Source of the DNA: Pectobacterium punjabense
GTDB taxonomy: Bacteria > Pseudomonadota > Gammaproteobacteria > Enterobacterales > Enterobacteriaceae
Assembly: GCF_012427845.1 (NCBI RefSeq)
Contig: NZ_CP038498.1
Location: 310,001 to 374,000 of the forward strand
Length of the DNA: 64,000 nt
Direction: 5' to 3'
Shown piece by piece: positions 29,889 through 38,586 of the stretch; position 1 is the first letter of the stretch, and each line of letters begins with the position of its first letter. Under the pieces are notes generated by a model. It was given only the letters and a program-made list of their open reading frames with translations, was not told where the DNA came from and did not search any database. Made by a program: the position numbers and the translations under genes.

Positions 29889-31334
29889 ATGAGCCTTTCG
29901 TTTGTCAGTGAGCAGTTACTCACCGCCAATAAATTGAATCTTGACGATCTCGCCGCTGTGCTGGGGTCGCTTAATGAGCGTCGTCTGGACTATGCCGATC
30001 TCTATTTCCAGTCCAGCTACCATGAATCTTGGGTACTGGAAGATCGCATCATTAAAGACGGGTCTTACAATATCGATCAGGGCGTGGGTATCCGGGCGAT
30101 TGACGGTGAAAAGACCGGGTTTGCGTATGCCGATCAGATCACGTTGAATGCATTACATCAGAGTGCGCAGGCAGCACGCAGTATTGTACGGGAACAGGGC
30201 ACTGGAACGGCGCATACGTTGGGTGAAGTGTCACATCGTGCGCTCTATCCGACGTTGAATCCGCTGGATAGTCTGACGCGTGAGGATAAAATTGCACTGT
30301 TGCAACGTGCGGATACGGTTGCTCGTGCTGCGGATACGCGGGTGCAGGAAGTGTCAGCGAGCCTGACTGGCGTGTATGAACTGGTGCTGGTGGCTGCGAC
30401 CGATGGCACGCTGGCGGCGGATGTGCGTCCACTGGTGCGTCTGTCAATCAGCGTGCTGGTTGAAGCTGAAGGTAAACGTGAGCGCGGTAGCAGCGGCGGC
30501 GGCACGCGTGGCGGCTATGCGTATTTCTGGGAAGTGACGGACGGCGAACCGCGCGTCGATGCGTGGGCGAAAGAAGCTGTGCGCATGGCGCTGGTTAACC
30601 TGTCGGCGGTGGCCGCACCCGCAGGGCCGATGCCTGTAGTGCTAGGCGCAGGCTGGCCGGGCGTGTTGCTGCATGAAGCGGTGGGTCACGGCTTGGAAGG
30701 TGATTTTAACCGTCGCGGTACGTCAGTGTTCAGCGGGCAGATGGGTAAACTCGTCGCGTCAGAGCTGTGTACGGTGGTGGACGATGGCACGTTGAGCGGA
30801 CGTCGCGGCTCTCTCTCAATGGACGATGAAGGCGTTCCGGGGCAGTACAATGTCCTGATTGAAAACGGTATTCTTAAAGGCTACATGCAAGACAAGCTGA
30901 ATGCTCGCCTGATGGGCGTTGCGCCGACGGGCAACGGTCGCCGCGAATCTTATGCGCATCTGCCGATGCCGCGTATGACCAACACCTATATGCTGGCTGG
31001 CAAATCCACGCCGGAGGAGATTATCTCCAGCGTCGAATATGGCCTGTATGCGCCAAACTTTGGCGGGGGTCAGGTGGATATCACCTCTGGCAAGTTCGTC
31101 TTCTCGACGTCCGAAGCGTACCTGATCGAAAAAGGTCGTATCACCACGCCAGTCAAAGGTGCGACGCTGATTGGCTCTGGCATTGAAGCGATGCAACAGA
31201 TCTCTATGGTCGGCAACGATCTAGAGTTGGATAAAGGCGTCGGTGTGTGTGGTAAAGAAGGGCAAAGCCTGCCAGTCGGCGTGGGTCAGCCTACGCTGAA
31301 GCTGGAAAGCCTGACCGTTGGCGGCACGGCGTAG
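29889..31334 (+). CDS. tldD: metalloprotease TldD
   Basis: TldD forms a heterodimeric zinc protease with PmbA (TldE). It degrades unfolded peptides, matures microcin B17 and processes the CcdA antitoxin. The 481-residue protein carries the zinc motif [14 protein letters not shown] (HExxxH) at about residue 262 and downstream cysteines that complete the site (VGVCGKEGQ). Its partner pmbA is on the plus strand about 7 kb away, closer than in E. coli. Confidence 0.97.
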   Translation: MSLSFVSEQLLTANKLNLDDLAAVLGSLNERRLDYADLYFQSSYHESWVLEDRIIKDGSYNIDQGVGIRAIDGEKTGFAYADQITLNALHQSAQAARSIVREQGTGTAHTLGEVSHRALYPTLNPLDSLTREDKIALLQRADTVARAADTRVQEVSASLTGVYELVLVAATDGTLAADVRPLVRLSISVLVEAEGKRERGSSGGGTRGGYAYFWEVTDGEPRVDAWAKEAVRMALVNLSAVAAPAGPMPVVLGAGWPGVLLHEAVGHGLEGDFNRRGTSVFSGQMGKLVASELCTVVDDGTLSGRRGSLSMDDEGVPGQYNVLIENGILKGYMQDKLNARLMGVAPTGNGRRESYAHLPMPRMTNTYMLAGKSTPEEIISSVEYGLYAPNFGGGQVDITSGKFVFSTSEAYLIEKGRITTPVKGATLIGSGIEAMQQISMVGNDLELDKGVGVCGKEGQSLPVGVGQPTLKLESLTVGGTA

Positions 31335-31353
31335 TTTGCTCTGATCCTCCTTT

Positions 31354-31384
31354 AAAACCGCGCTTTATGAGCGCGGTTTTTTTC
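31354..31384 (+). terminator. terminator after tldD
   Basis: AAAACCGCGC / GCGCGGTTTT, a 10-bp stem with a 7-base loop, is followed by a T run, 20 bases after the stop. Confidence 0.9.
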
Positions 31385-31412
31385 TTGGGTTGTGAGGTAA
31401 TGGAGTAAAAAA

Positions 31413-32006
31413 TCAGGAAACCGCGGCAATAATCGACTTGAGCTGCTGGATGTGTATTTCATCTCGCTGTACCAAGACGTCTTCCTTAATTTTGAGAACA
31501 ATGCCTTTTAACAGGTCTGTTGTGCTGGAGATGTTTGTCGCGGCTTTTAGTTCGTCGATGTCTGCCGCGACATGTCTGCCTTTAAGAGAAAGACGTTTCT
31601 CGGATTTTCCTTTTGCCAAATCACTTTGCAGAAAACGCGGGATATCTTGTGCTGCTATGCGGTCGGCCGCCAGTGTATGAAGATAGTATTTCATCAGAGT
31701 GGGAATAAAATCGGGCTCGCCACCTAATTCGCAACTTGCCAGATTCAGGATGTCTATCATGTGCGCAGGGACTCTGCTTTCCAGCGCCTTACGCTGTACA
31801 TCCAGCGCTTTCTTAATCATGGGCGTAGACTGATGGGGAATGGTGGCAACATTCCCGCAGCGATTGCAAACGCCAACCAAAACCTGTCTCACCACGCCAC
31901 TGTTGTCGCTGAATGGGACGTCTTTAAGCTGAAATGTCGCAGTTTCAAGTGACTGGCATGTGTTACAGATAATGGACTGTGTATCGCCGACTTTGAAAAT
32001 TTTCAT
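31413..32006 (-). CDS. putative antitoxin: MqsA-like zinc ribbon plus ribbon-helix-helix-like segment
   Basis: This 197-residue protein is not firmly recognised. Residues 14-50 contain CNTC (14-17) and CNRC (47-50) around KDVPF and VLVGVC. That spacing and context resemble the zinc-binding N-domain of the MqsA antitoxin (CxxC about 31 residues before CxxC, with KDIPY between). Unlike MqsA, no helix-turn-helix of the Xre type is obvious. Instead KRLSLKGRHVAADIDELKA and STTDLLKGIVLKIKEDVL (about 138-180) look like a ribbon-helix-helix DNA-binding unit. It starts nine bases after the stop of the upstream gene, so the two form one unit. Antitoxin function is inferred. Confidence 0.55.
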   Translation of the reverse strand: MKIFKVGDTQSIICNTCQSLETATFQLKDVPFSDNSGVVRQVLVGVCNRCGNVATIPHQSTPMIKKALDVQRKALESRVPAHMIDILNLASCELGGEPDFIPTLMKYYLHTLAADRIAAQDIPRFLQSDLAKGKSEKRLSLKGRHVAADIDELKAATNISSTTDLLKGIVLKIKEDVLVQRDEIHIQQLKSIIAAVS

Positions 32007-32015
32007 GTCATCGCC

Positions 32016-32354
32016 TCAATGGTGGACGCTAATAAAGACACAATCCGGCTCGGTAAAATACCATTTGATATACCACGGTATTCCCCGATGGCGGCAACGG
32101 ATGATATGAACATCAATATGCGCTGCAAAATGATGGGGTGAAGACGCGTAGGATGTCCCCGCAGATTGATAAATAATATCAATGAGTTCTGTTATTGATG
32201 CTTGCCCAGTTGCCAGCAAGTTCTTCGTACTGATGTTCCCTCTGGCTTCATGCAACACATTACCCGACTGCAAACAGACAATAAGCTGCTTTTTGGCATC
32301 CTTGAATCCCATCCCTTCACCCATATTGTACGAATTTATTCGTACGTCATCCAT
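32016..32354 (-). CDS. putative MqsR/RelE-like toxin, partner of the zinc-ribbon protein
   Basis: This 112-residue protein is not firmly recognised. After a short N-terminal tail it has helix-rich DAKKQLIVCLQSGNVLHEAR and a C-terminal beta-rich end, IDVHIIRC...PWYIKWYFTEPDCVFISVHH. That pattern resembles MqsR (QDVY...VYLKITVIHDVLIVSFK). The toxin-first gene order also matches mqsRA. I chose the ATG at 32354 (MDDVRINSYNMGEG); ATGs at 32324 and 32312 are alternatives, and an 18-bp palindrome lies over this start region. It sits between tldD and aaeR, which are adjacent in E. coli, so it is an insertion. Confidence 0.5.
   Translation of the reverse strand: MDDVRINSYNMGEGMGFKDAKKQLIVCLQSGNVLHEARGNISTKNLLATGQASITELIDIIYQSAGTSYASSPHHFAAHIDVHIIRCRHRGIPWYIKWYFTEPDCVFISVHH
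32328..32345. promoter_or_regulatory. 18-bp palindrome over the putative toxin start, possible autoregulatory operator
   Basis: GTACGAAT-TT-ATTCGTAC is perfect in both 8-base arms. It overlaps codons 4-9 of the chosen reading frame, immediately upstream of the alternative ATG at 32324. A second inverted repeat, CTTTCTT/AAGAAAG (32365-32371 and 32378-32384), lies just upstream. Such sites are typical targets of antitoxin dimers. Confidence 0.5.
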
Positions 32355-32465
32355 GTGATTTTTACTTTCTTGAACGAAAGAAAGAGGTATAACGCACGAA
32401 TGGTGGTATGGGGATGTGTTTTGTATGAAAGAGGGAAACGCCTCGCATTTTCCTCTTTGCACAAC

Positions 32466-33401
32466 CTATTTTTTTTCCTCGCCATGGTCTTGCCGATAGC
32501 CTTGATACGTCAGGGCGACGTTTTTGAAGTATTCCGTCATGTAGTTAATGCAGACCTGTACTTTTAGCGGCAGGTTGTCTTTGCGAGTGTAGAGCGCGTA
32601 GACCGGGCGCGGGTCGGAGTGGTAGCGATTGAACAGAATCTCGATTTCGCCGCGCTTGATCTCGTCCACGATCCACATCAGCGGAACGTATGCGATGCCC
32701 GCTCCGGCCTTGAGCCAGCGTACCAGCGTTTGTGGGTCGTTAGTGACAAAACGCCCTTGTGGCGTGACGCGGGTCGAAATGCCTTCCGGTGCGATTAGTT
32801 CAAATTCGCTGTCGGGCCGTACGCTGTATTCCAACCAGGAAAAGTTCACCATATCTGCTGGCTTATCCGGTGTGCCGTGCTGCGCCAGATAGCTTTTCGC
32901 GGCGCAAACTACCATCGGCATCGAACCTAAGCGTTTCGAAAACAGGCTGGAATCCTGTAGCGCACCGACGCGAATGACGATATCCAATCCGTCGGCAATC
33001 AGGTCGGGAGCGGGAATCCCGGTGACCAGATTGACGGACAAACCGGGATATTCCTTCAACATCTCCGCAGTCATAGTGGACAACACATTCTGTGCCATGG
33101 TGGACGAACTACCAATGCGCAGCGTGCCGATCGGCGTGTTGTTGAAGGCATAAAGCTGTTCATGAACCTCATGTGCTTCATGCAGCATGCGACGGCAGCC
33201 GTGATAGTAAATCTTCCCCGCCTCCGTCAGCCCAATACTGCGCGTACTGCGGTTAAGCAGCTTAATTTGTAGTTCATCTTCAAGCTTGGTGACGGTCTGG
33301 CTGACGGCGGATACGCTCATCTGCAACTGGCGAGCGGCGGCGGTAAAAGAACCAAATTCCACCACGCGGGCAAATACCGACATACTCTTTAGTCTTTCCA
33401 T
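32466..33401 (-). CDS. aaeR: LysR-type regulator of aromatic-acid efflux
   Basis: AaeR is the activator of the aaeXAB efflux genes in response to hydroxylated aromatic carboxylates. The 311-residue protein has an N-terminal winged HTH (MSVFARVVEFGSFTAAARQL, SVSAVSQTVTKLEDEL) and an effector domain (IGTLRIGSSSTMAQNVLS onward). It is divergent from aaeX across 332 bases, the usual arrangement for LysR-controlled operons. A strong CRP-like site lies 16 bases upstream of its start codon. Confidence 0.93.
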   Translation of the reverse strand: MERLKSMSVFARVVEFGSFTAAARQLQMSVSAVSQTVTKLEDELQIKLLNRSTRSIGLTEAGKIYYHGCRRMLHEAHEVHEQLYAFNNTPIGTLRIGSSSTMAQNVLSTMTAEMLKEYPGLSVNLVTGIPAPDLIADGLDIVIRVGALQDSSLFSKRLGSMPMVVCAAKSYLAQHGTPDKPADMVNFSWLEYSVRPDSEFELIAPEGISTRVTPQGRFVTNDPQTLVRWLKAGAGIAYVPLMWIVDEIKRGEIEILFNRYHSDPRPVYALYTRKDNLPLKVQVCINYMTEYFKNVALTYQGYRQDHGEEKK

Positions 33402-33733
33402 TATTCACTCTGGCTTAAAAGTGATTTAGATCACACTATGTAGATAAGGTGATAATAAGCAGCCATAATATAGCCTATCCGGTGGTGCCGGGTGGAACAT
33501 TGTCTGCTCAGGGTCCTCAATGATTATAATTATTTACTCAATATAAGTAATACGCTGATTTCCCATCGTTAGTCATCGCTACTCATCAGTTTAACGCTAT
33601 CTCATTCGCTGGCAGCCAGCCTGCGGGATGAAGCGCTTTTGTCTATGCTGAACGTCAGTATCAGACAACATAATTTACCATCCGGTAGCGAACCTGCGCG
33701 CTACCGCTACCTAATAGAAAAAAGGAAAAGAGG
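33402..33733. other. divergent aaeR-aaeX control region
   Basis: The 332-base spacer contains the CRP-like site at 33417-33438 and otherwise AT-rich DNA. LysR-type T-N11-A sites must lie here but could not be singled out. AAAGGAAAAGAGG before 33734 supplies the aaeX ribosome binding site. Confidence 0.5.
33417..33438. promoter_or_regulatory. CRP-like binding site
   Basis: The core GTGATTTAGATCACAC within 33417-33438 matches the 22-bp CRP consensus (TGTGA-N6-TCACA) at 18 positions. It is 16 bases from the aaeR start, so it may overlap or lie downstream of the aaeR promoter and repress it. Activation of aaeX from almost 300 bases away is less likely. Confidence 0.55.
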
Positions 33734-33937
33734 ATGAGTTCACTCCCGGTTATGGTGCTGTTCGGTCTGTCATTTCCCCCCGTATTTTTTGTGTTGCTGG
33801 TGTCATTGACCCTATTTTTTGTCGTGAATCGCCTGCTGCAACCAACGGGGATCTATGACTTTGTCTGGCATCCGGCGCTGTTTAACAGCGCGCTGTTCTG
33901 CTGCTTGTTCTATTTACTGTTCCGTTACGGCCTGTGA
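33734..33937 (+). CDS. aaeX: small membrane protein AaeX
   Basis: AaeX is a 67-residue inner-membrane protein with two hydrophobic segments (about 5-30 and 45-64). It belongs to DUF1656 and always precedes aaeAB. Its function is unknown; a role in assembling the efflux pump is supposed from linkage. The sequence ends [13 protein letters not shown], typical of the family. The stop overlaps the ribosome binding site of aaeA. Confidence 0.93.
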   Translation: MSSLPVMVLFGLSFPPVFFVLLVSLTLFFVVNRLLQPTGIYDFVWHPALFNSALFCCLFYLLFRYGL

Positions 33938-33944
33938 GGCATCT

Positions 33945-34910
33945 GTGAAAAATTTCTTTTTAACCTTGTTTAGGCAGCAGGCCGTGCTGATAAAAAAACT
34001 GAGCCGTGTTGTCATCACGCTGGTGGTTGTGCTGTGTGCGATTGTGGCCATTTTCCGTGTTTGGGCGTTTTATACCGAATCGCCCTGGACGCGTGACGCT
34101 AAATTTACTGCGGATGTGGTGGCAATCGCGCCGGATGTCAGCGGCTTATTGAGCGATGTTCGCGTGACGGACAATCAACTGGTGAACCAAGGCGATGTGC
34201 TGTTTGTCATCGATCAGCCGCGTTACCACCAGGCTGTTGCGCAGGCGGAAGCCGATGTTGCTTACTATCAGGCGCTGGTAACCGAAAAACGTCGGGAGTC
34301 AGGACGTCGTGCGCGGCTGGGCGTCAGCGCGATGTCACAGGAAAATATCGATCAGTCTAGCAATGCGCTAGAAACCGCAACACACCAGCTTGCTAAAGCG
34401 CAGGCGGTATTGTCGCTGGCGAAACTGGAGTTGGAGCGCACCGTGGTACGCGCCCCTGCCGACGGTTGGGTGACCAACCTGCATGTGCAGAGCGGTGAAT
34501 TTATCGAACGTGGTAATACGGCAGTGGCGCTGGTGAAGAAGGATTCGTTTTACCTGCTGGCGTACATGGAAGAGACCAAACTTGAAGGTGTCCGCCGCGG
34601 CTATCGTGCGGAAATCACGCCGCTGGGTAGCGAAAAAATATTTTACGGTACGGTCGATAGCGTGGCGGCTGGGGTAAATAACAGCAGCAATAGTGCGAAT
34701 ACGAAAGGCCTGGCTAACGTAGATTCCAATCTGGAGTGGGTGCGTTTGGCACAGCGCGTGCCGGTAAAAATTCGTCTCGATCGGCAAATGGGTGACCTCT
34801 ATCCGGCTGGTACCACGGCGACCGTGGTGATTACCGGCGAGCAGGTCAACAATGATAAAAAACCGTCACCGCTCATTCGCCTGCTTTATCGCCTGCGTGA
34901 GTTTGGCTAA
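33945..34910 (+). CDS. aaeA: p-hydroxybenzoate efflux pump membrane-fusion subunit
   Basis: AaeA is the periplasmic adaptor of a pump exporting hydroxylated aromatic carboxylic acids. The 321-residue protein has one N-terminal membrane segment (about 21-41), then a lipoyl/HlyD-type barrel ([16 protein letters not shown]), an alpha hairpin ([14 protein letters not shown]) and [16 protein letters not shown] chose the GTG at 33945 because GAGG lies at the right distance and the product aligns with E. coli; a longer frame starting at 33855 would overlap aaeX. It is followed after eight bases by aaeB. Confidence 0.92.
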   Translation: MKNFFLTLFRQQAVLIKKLSRVVITLVVVLCAIVAIFRVWAFYTESPWTRDAKFTADVVAIAPDVSGLLSDVRVTDNQLVNQGDVLFVIDQPRYHQAVAQAEADVAYYQALVTEKRRESGRRARLGVSAMSQENIDQSSNALETATHQLAKAQAVLSLAKLELERTVVRAPADGWVTNLHVQSGEFIERGNTAVALVKKDSFYLLAYMEETKLEGVRRGYRAEITPLGSEKIFYGTVDSVAAGVNNSSNSANTKGLANVDSNLEWVRLAQRVPVKIRLDRQMGDLYPAGTTATVVITGEQVNNDKKPSPLIRLLYRLREFG

Positions 34911-34918
34911 GTGAGGCG

Positions 34919-36910
34919 ATGATGAAAACTGCGTCGTTGACCCGCCCCATGTTCTTTACGACACCGAAATTTGCACGCCTTCGCTTTGCTTTCAAACTGA
35001 GTTTTGCGATTGTGCTGTCCCTGTTTCTGGGGTTCCATCTCCAGTTAGAAACCCCACGTTGGTCGGTGCTGACGGCGGCAATTGTCGCTGCTGGCCCGGC
35101 ATTTGCCGCAGGCGGTGAACCGTTCTCCGGTGCGATTCGCCATCGTGGCATGCTGCGTATTGTTGGGACTTTTATCGGCTGTATTGGCGCACTTGTCATC
35201 ATTATTGCCACCGTTCGTGCCCCTGTGGTAATGCTGATGTTGTGCTGTATTTGGGCAGGTTTCTGCACCTGGGTATCCTCGCTGGTTAAAGTTGAAAACG
35301 CCTATGTATTCGGGCTGGCAGGCTATACCGCACTGATTATTATTGTGTCGACGCAGGGGACGCCGCTGTTGACGCCGCAGTTCGCTGTGGAGCGCTGTAG
35401 CGAGATTGTGCTGGGCATCGTCTGCGCCATTCTGGCTGATTTACTGTTCTCTCCCCGTTCGATCAAGCAGGATGTTGACCGCAGTATCGGCGAATTATTA
35501 GTGGATCAGTATCGGTTACTGCAACTCAGCATGAGCGAGACGGAGAAAGAAGCGATAGATGCGGCATGGCACGCGCTGGTGCGCAAAACGACTGCGCTAA
35601 ACGGCATGCACAGCAGCCTGATGCTGGAGTCCTCGCGCTGGCAGAATAGCAATCGCCGCTTAACGTCGCTGCATACGCAATCGCTCACGATGATTACACA
35701 GGCGTGTGAGACCTACCTGATTTTGCAGGACGTACCGACTCCCGTAAAAAGTAGCCTGAAACGGGTGTTAGATCAGCCCGTTGAGTCATTCCGTGATGTG
35801 CATTGCCGTGTGAAAGCATTGCGCCATCTGATCGCGCTTGACAGCCGTGACGTGCCGCCTACGCTGGTCAGTTGGGTAGGGGCTGCAACGCGCTATCTGC
35901 TATTGGCGAAAGGGGTGCAGACCAACGGGCGTATCACGGCGATTGAAGCTGACGTGCTGAACAGCGATGTTGAAGTTAAAGCGCCATCAGCCGAAACCCA
36001 TCATGCCATGATCAACGGCTTACGTACCGGCGTGGCGACGGCGCTGGGTTGCCTGTTTTGGCTCAGTACCGGCTGGACCTCTGGCAGCGTGTGTATGGTG
36101 ATGATTGCGGTGGTGACGTCGCTTGCCATGCGGTTGCCGAATCCACAGATGATGGCGAAAGATTTTCTGTTTGGGACGATCTACGCGCTGCCGCTGGGTG
36201 CGCTGATGTTTATGTTTATCATGCCATCAACGCAGCAAAGTATGCTGTTGCTATGCCTAAGCTTGGGGGCGATGGCTTTCTTTCTTGGTCTTGAAGTACA
36301 AAAGCGTCGGCTGGGCTCGCTGGGGGCATTGGCCAGTACAATCAATATTCTGGTACTGGATAACCCGATGACATTCAACATTAGTCAGTTTCTGGACAGC
36401 GCGATCGGCCAGATCATCGGTTGTTTTCTGGCGTTGATGGTGATCCTGCTGATCCGGGATAACACCAAAGCACACACGGGGAGAACGCTACTAAACCGCT
36501 TTGTGTATGGCGCGGTTTCGGCGCTGACGACTAACACGACGCGGCGCAAGGAAAATCACTTGCCAGCGCTATACCAGCAGCTGTTCCTACTGCTGAGCCG
36601 CTTCCCTGATGACATTGCCAAGTATCGCCTCGCGCTGTGGCTGATCATCATGCACCAGCGTCTGAGAACGCTGGATATTCCGCAAAATACAGCACTGTCT
36701 GCCTTTCATCGTCAAATTCGTGCGACGGCGGAGCAGGTGATTTCAGCCCGACGCGATAGCACACGTAGTCGCTATTTCACGCAGCTGTTGGATGAGCTTG
36801 AACGCTATCAGCAGATGCTGACAGAACAACAGCTTCCCACGAGTGTGACTGCGCCAGTAGGGCGATTAACTGGGATTTTACGTGATTATCAGCATGCGCT
36901 AAGTAACTAA
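34919..36910 (+). CDS. aaeB: p-hydroxybenzoate efflux pump inner-membrane subunit
   Basis: AaeB is the transporter of the aromatic-acid efflux pump (FUSC/PET family). The 663-residue protein has two sets of about six membrane segments separated by a long cytoplasmic region (about 170-370), with family segments [20 protein letters not shown] and [13 protein letters not shown]. Two adjacent ATGs (34919, 34922) are possible starts, both within range of GAGG. For a plant pathogen, export of plant phenolic acids is a plausible benefit. Confidence 0.95.
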   Translation: MMKTASLTRPMFFTTPKFARLRFAFKLSFAIVLSLFLGFHLQLETPRWSVLTAAIVAAGPAFAAGGEPFSGAIRHRGMLRIVGTFIGCIGALVIIIATVRAPVVMLMLCCIWAGFCTWVSSLVKVENAYVFGLAGYTALIIIVSTQGTPLLTPQFAVERCSEIVLGIVCAILADLLFSPRSIKQDVDRSIGELLVDQYRLLQLSMSETEKEAIDAAWHALVRKTTALNGMHSSLMLESSRWQNSNRRLTSLHTQSLTMITQACETYLILQDVPTPVKSSLKRVLDQPVESFRDVHCRVKALRHLIALDSRDVPPTLVSWVGAATRYLLLAKGVQTNGRITAIEADVLNSDVEVKAPSAETHHAMINGLRTGVATALGCLFWLSTGWTSGSVCMVMIAVVTSLAMRLPNPQMMAKDFLFGTIYALPLGALMFMFIMPSTQQSMLLLCLSLGAMAFFLGLEVQKRRLGSLGALASTINILVLDNPMTFNISQFLDSAIGQIIGCFLALMVILLIRDNTKAHTGRTLLNRFVYGAVSALTTNTTRRKENHLPALYQQLFLLLSRFPDDIAKYRLALWLIIMHQRLRTLDIPQNTALSAFHRQIRATAEQVISARRDSTRSRYFTQLLDELERYQQMLTEQQLPTSVTAPVGRLTGILRDYQHALSN

Positions 36911-36977
36911 CATTGGGGGAGACGGTACGAGCAGGGCGCTATTTATGTGATGAGTTTCATTCAATAGTGAATGTTAT

Positions 36978-37301
36978 TTATTGAATTAAAAGCCTTTTGA
37001 ATAGATGAGTCCTGAAGTCCCTTCTGGTGTTGATAAACAGATGAATCAGAACGATGTTGTCGTCAAATTCGTACACCACTCTTGTTTGTCTGACCAGTAT
37101 GTATTTGACATTTGTGACGCCAAGTTCTTTCAGCTCGTCAATATCGCTGCCACTTTGAGGTGTTTGCTTAATGCGCTGGATGGCCACTTTGTATTCTGCA
37201 TTGATCGTGTTCCATACAGAATCGCCAAATTTTGCTCTGACATATTGCTTAATGTCTTTGAGTTCTTCCTTGGCACTGTCAAGAATGACAATGTTTCTCA
37301 T
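36978..37301 (-). CDS. RelE/ParE-family toxin
   Basis: This 107-residue protein has the small ParE/RelE fold pattern. It runs MRNIVILDSAKEELKDIKQY (strand and helix), a central helical pair, then VKYILVRQTRVVYEFDDNIVLIHLFINTRRDF, where the RVVYE strand and the terminal arginines are typical of the superfamily. It follows its antitoxin gene by five bases. Whether it cuts mRNA on ribosomes (RelE) or poisons gyrase (ParE) cannot be told from sequence. It lies between aaeB and darP. Confidence 0.85.
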   Translation of the reverse strand: MRNIVILDSAKEELKDIKQYVRAKFGDSVWNTINAEYKVAIQRIKQTPQSGSDIDELKELGVTNVKYILVRQTRVVYEFDDNIVLIHLFINTRRDFRTHLFKRLLIQ

Positions 37302-37306
37302 CGCTA

Positions 37307-37567
37307 TCAGTCGTCCATTTCATCCAAAAAAGATTCAGCATCGGAATATTTACCTTCCATAAACGCTTTTCGCCCCAATGCTAACAGCTTCAGCAAAGCA
37401 AATGTTTCTTGTTGTTTTTCATATTCCGTGATGTCCATCACCACCATTTTAGCTTCACCATTTTGGGTGATAATAATGGGCTCAGGGTTGACCGCGAATT
37501 CCTTGACGATCTCCGCCGCATTGGATTTTAGGTAGGTGATAGGTTTGATTTGCTCTGCAAGGGACAT
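37307..37567 (-). CDS. Phd/YefM-family antitoxin
   Basis: This 86-residue protein begins with a Phd/YefM DNA-binding domain (ITYLKSNAAEIVKEF, PIIITQNGEAKMVVMDITEYE) and ends in an acidic tail (AESFLDEMDD) expected to wrap the toxin. It is the first gene of the pair. Direct repeats ACATAATACGA and ACAGAATACGA lie 25-53 bases upstream, probably the operator for autoregulation. Confidence 0.87.
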   Translation of the reverse strand: MSLAEQIKPITYLKSNAAEIVKEFAVNPEPIIITQNGEAKMVVMDITEYEKQQETFALLKLLALGRKAFMEGKYSDAESFLDEMDD

Positions 37568-37591
37568 GATAATTCCTTGGTTTCTTTTTGT

Positions 37592-37620
37592 ACATAATAC
37601 GACTTTTGGACAGAATACGA
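37592..37620. promoter_or_regulatory. tandem operator-like repeats before the Phd/ParE pair
   Basis: ACATAATACGA (37592-37602) and ACAGAATACGA (37610-37620) are direct repeats 18 bases apart, with one mismatch. They overlap a minus-strand TATTAT that could be the -10 box. Confidence 0.5.
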
Positions 37621-37738
37621 ACCGAATTCTACCCTGTCAAGAAATTACCCGATGGTGCAAGAAAGCCGAAATATCTCTCATAGCGAGTATTGATAAAGCG
37701 TGGGATGAGTGAGCCATGCCCTCATCCCGCGATTGTCG

Positions 37739-38290
37739 TTAGTCTTTGGTTTCAGCCAGTTCACGCAGATATTGGAAGATCTGACGGGCGGATTTCGGCG
37801 GCTTGTTTGCCGCTTTCTCTTTCTGCGCATTGCGCACCAGAGAACGCAACTGCTGACGGTCAGCATGTGGGTACAGTGCCAGGATCTCTGGAACCACATC
37901 GTCCCCTTCGGTAATCAGGCGGTCGCGCAGCTGTTCCAGTTTGTGGAACAAGGCTACCTGCTGATTGTGACGATTATTTAGCTTATCCAGCGCGGTTTGG
38001 ATCGGTTCTGGATCGCGGGCGCGTAGTAGCTTACCAATGAGCTGTAGCTGACGACGACGGCCTTCTCTCTTGATCCGCTGTGCCAATTCCACCGCTGCAC
38101 GCAGATCGTCGTCCAACGGAATCTTCTCCAGGGCGTTTTTTCCCAGCTCAACCAGCTCCGCACCGAGATCTTTCAGTGCTTCAGCATCGCGCTTTATTTC
38201 GCTTTTGCTGACCCAGATAATTTCATCATCTTCGTCGTCTTCTTGATTATCCGGGACGTCATTCAGCCAGTCTTCGGGTTTTTGTTTCAT
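37739..38290 (-). CDS. darP: ribosome biogenesis factor YjgA/DarP
   Basis: DarP assists late assembly of the 50S ribosomal subunit. The 183-residue helical protein begins [20 protein letters not shown] with an acidic stretch, then [21 protein letters not shown] helices, and ends [15 protein letters not shown]. It is divergent from pmbA, as in E. coli, where the two are also neighbours but far from tldD. Confidence 0.95.
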   Translation of the reverse strand: MKQKPEDWLNDVPDNQEDDEDDEIIWVSKSEIKRDAEALKDLGAELVELGKNALEKIPLDDDLRAAVELAQRIKREGRRRQLQLIGKLLRARDPEPIQTALDKLNNRHNQQVALFHKLEQLRDRLITEGDDVVPEILALYPHADRQQLRSLVRNAQKEKAANKPPKSARQIFQYLRELAETKD

Positions 38291-38466
38291 GGTTGGCTCC
38301 TAAAAAGTGTCCAGGAGCAATGCTTAACGCGATGCGTAGCGGCTCCGGGATGGTGAACAGCGTGCCCACCAGAAAAAAAGAGGCTGATACTAACAGGTTT
38401 GGGCTTTGTGCGAAATTGTCCGTAGATCCTGTTAGACTAGAAAGCATTATGCTACACCATTTTATG

Positions 38467-38501
38467 CTCGTCATACTTCAAGTTGCCTATGCGTTGGCTG
38501 C
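38467..38501. repeat. half ERIC element
   Basis: GCTCGTCATACTTCAAGTTG and TGCGTTGGCTGCG match one ERIC end and its adjacent arm; the rest of the element is missing. It lies in the darP-pmbA spacer, about 85 bases before pmbA. Confidence 0.6.
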
Positions 38502-38586
38502 GCGAAGTATAGAGAGTATACGCCCCTTTTGTGCTCGTTGCGGGGATGATGATGGTGAGCTTTCTTCCACTCATTATGGCAGAACA

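Noticed and set aside
38293..38586. A longer PmbA starting at 38293
   Set aside because: The extra 98 residues run through an ERIC fragment and do not match PmbA proteins; the ATG at 38587 gives the normal length.
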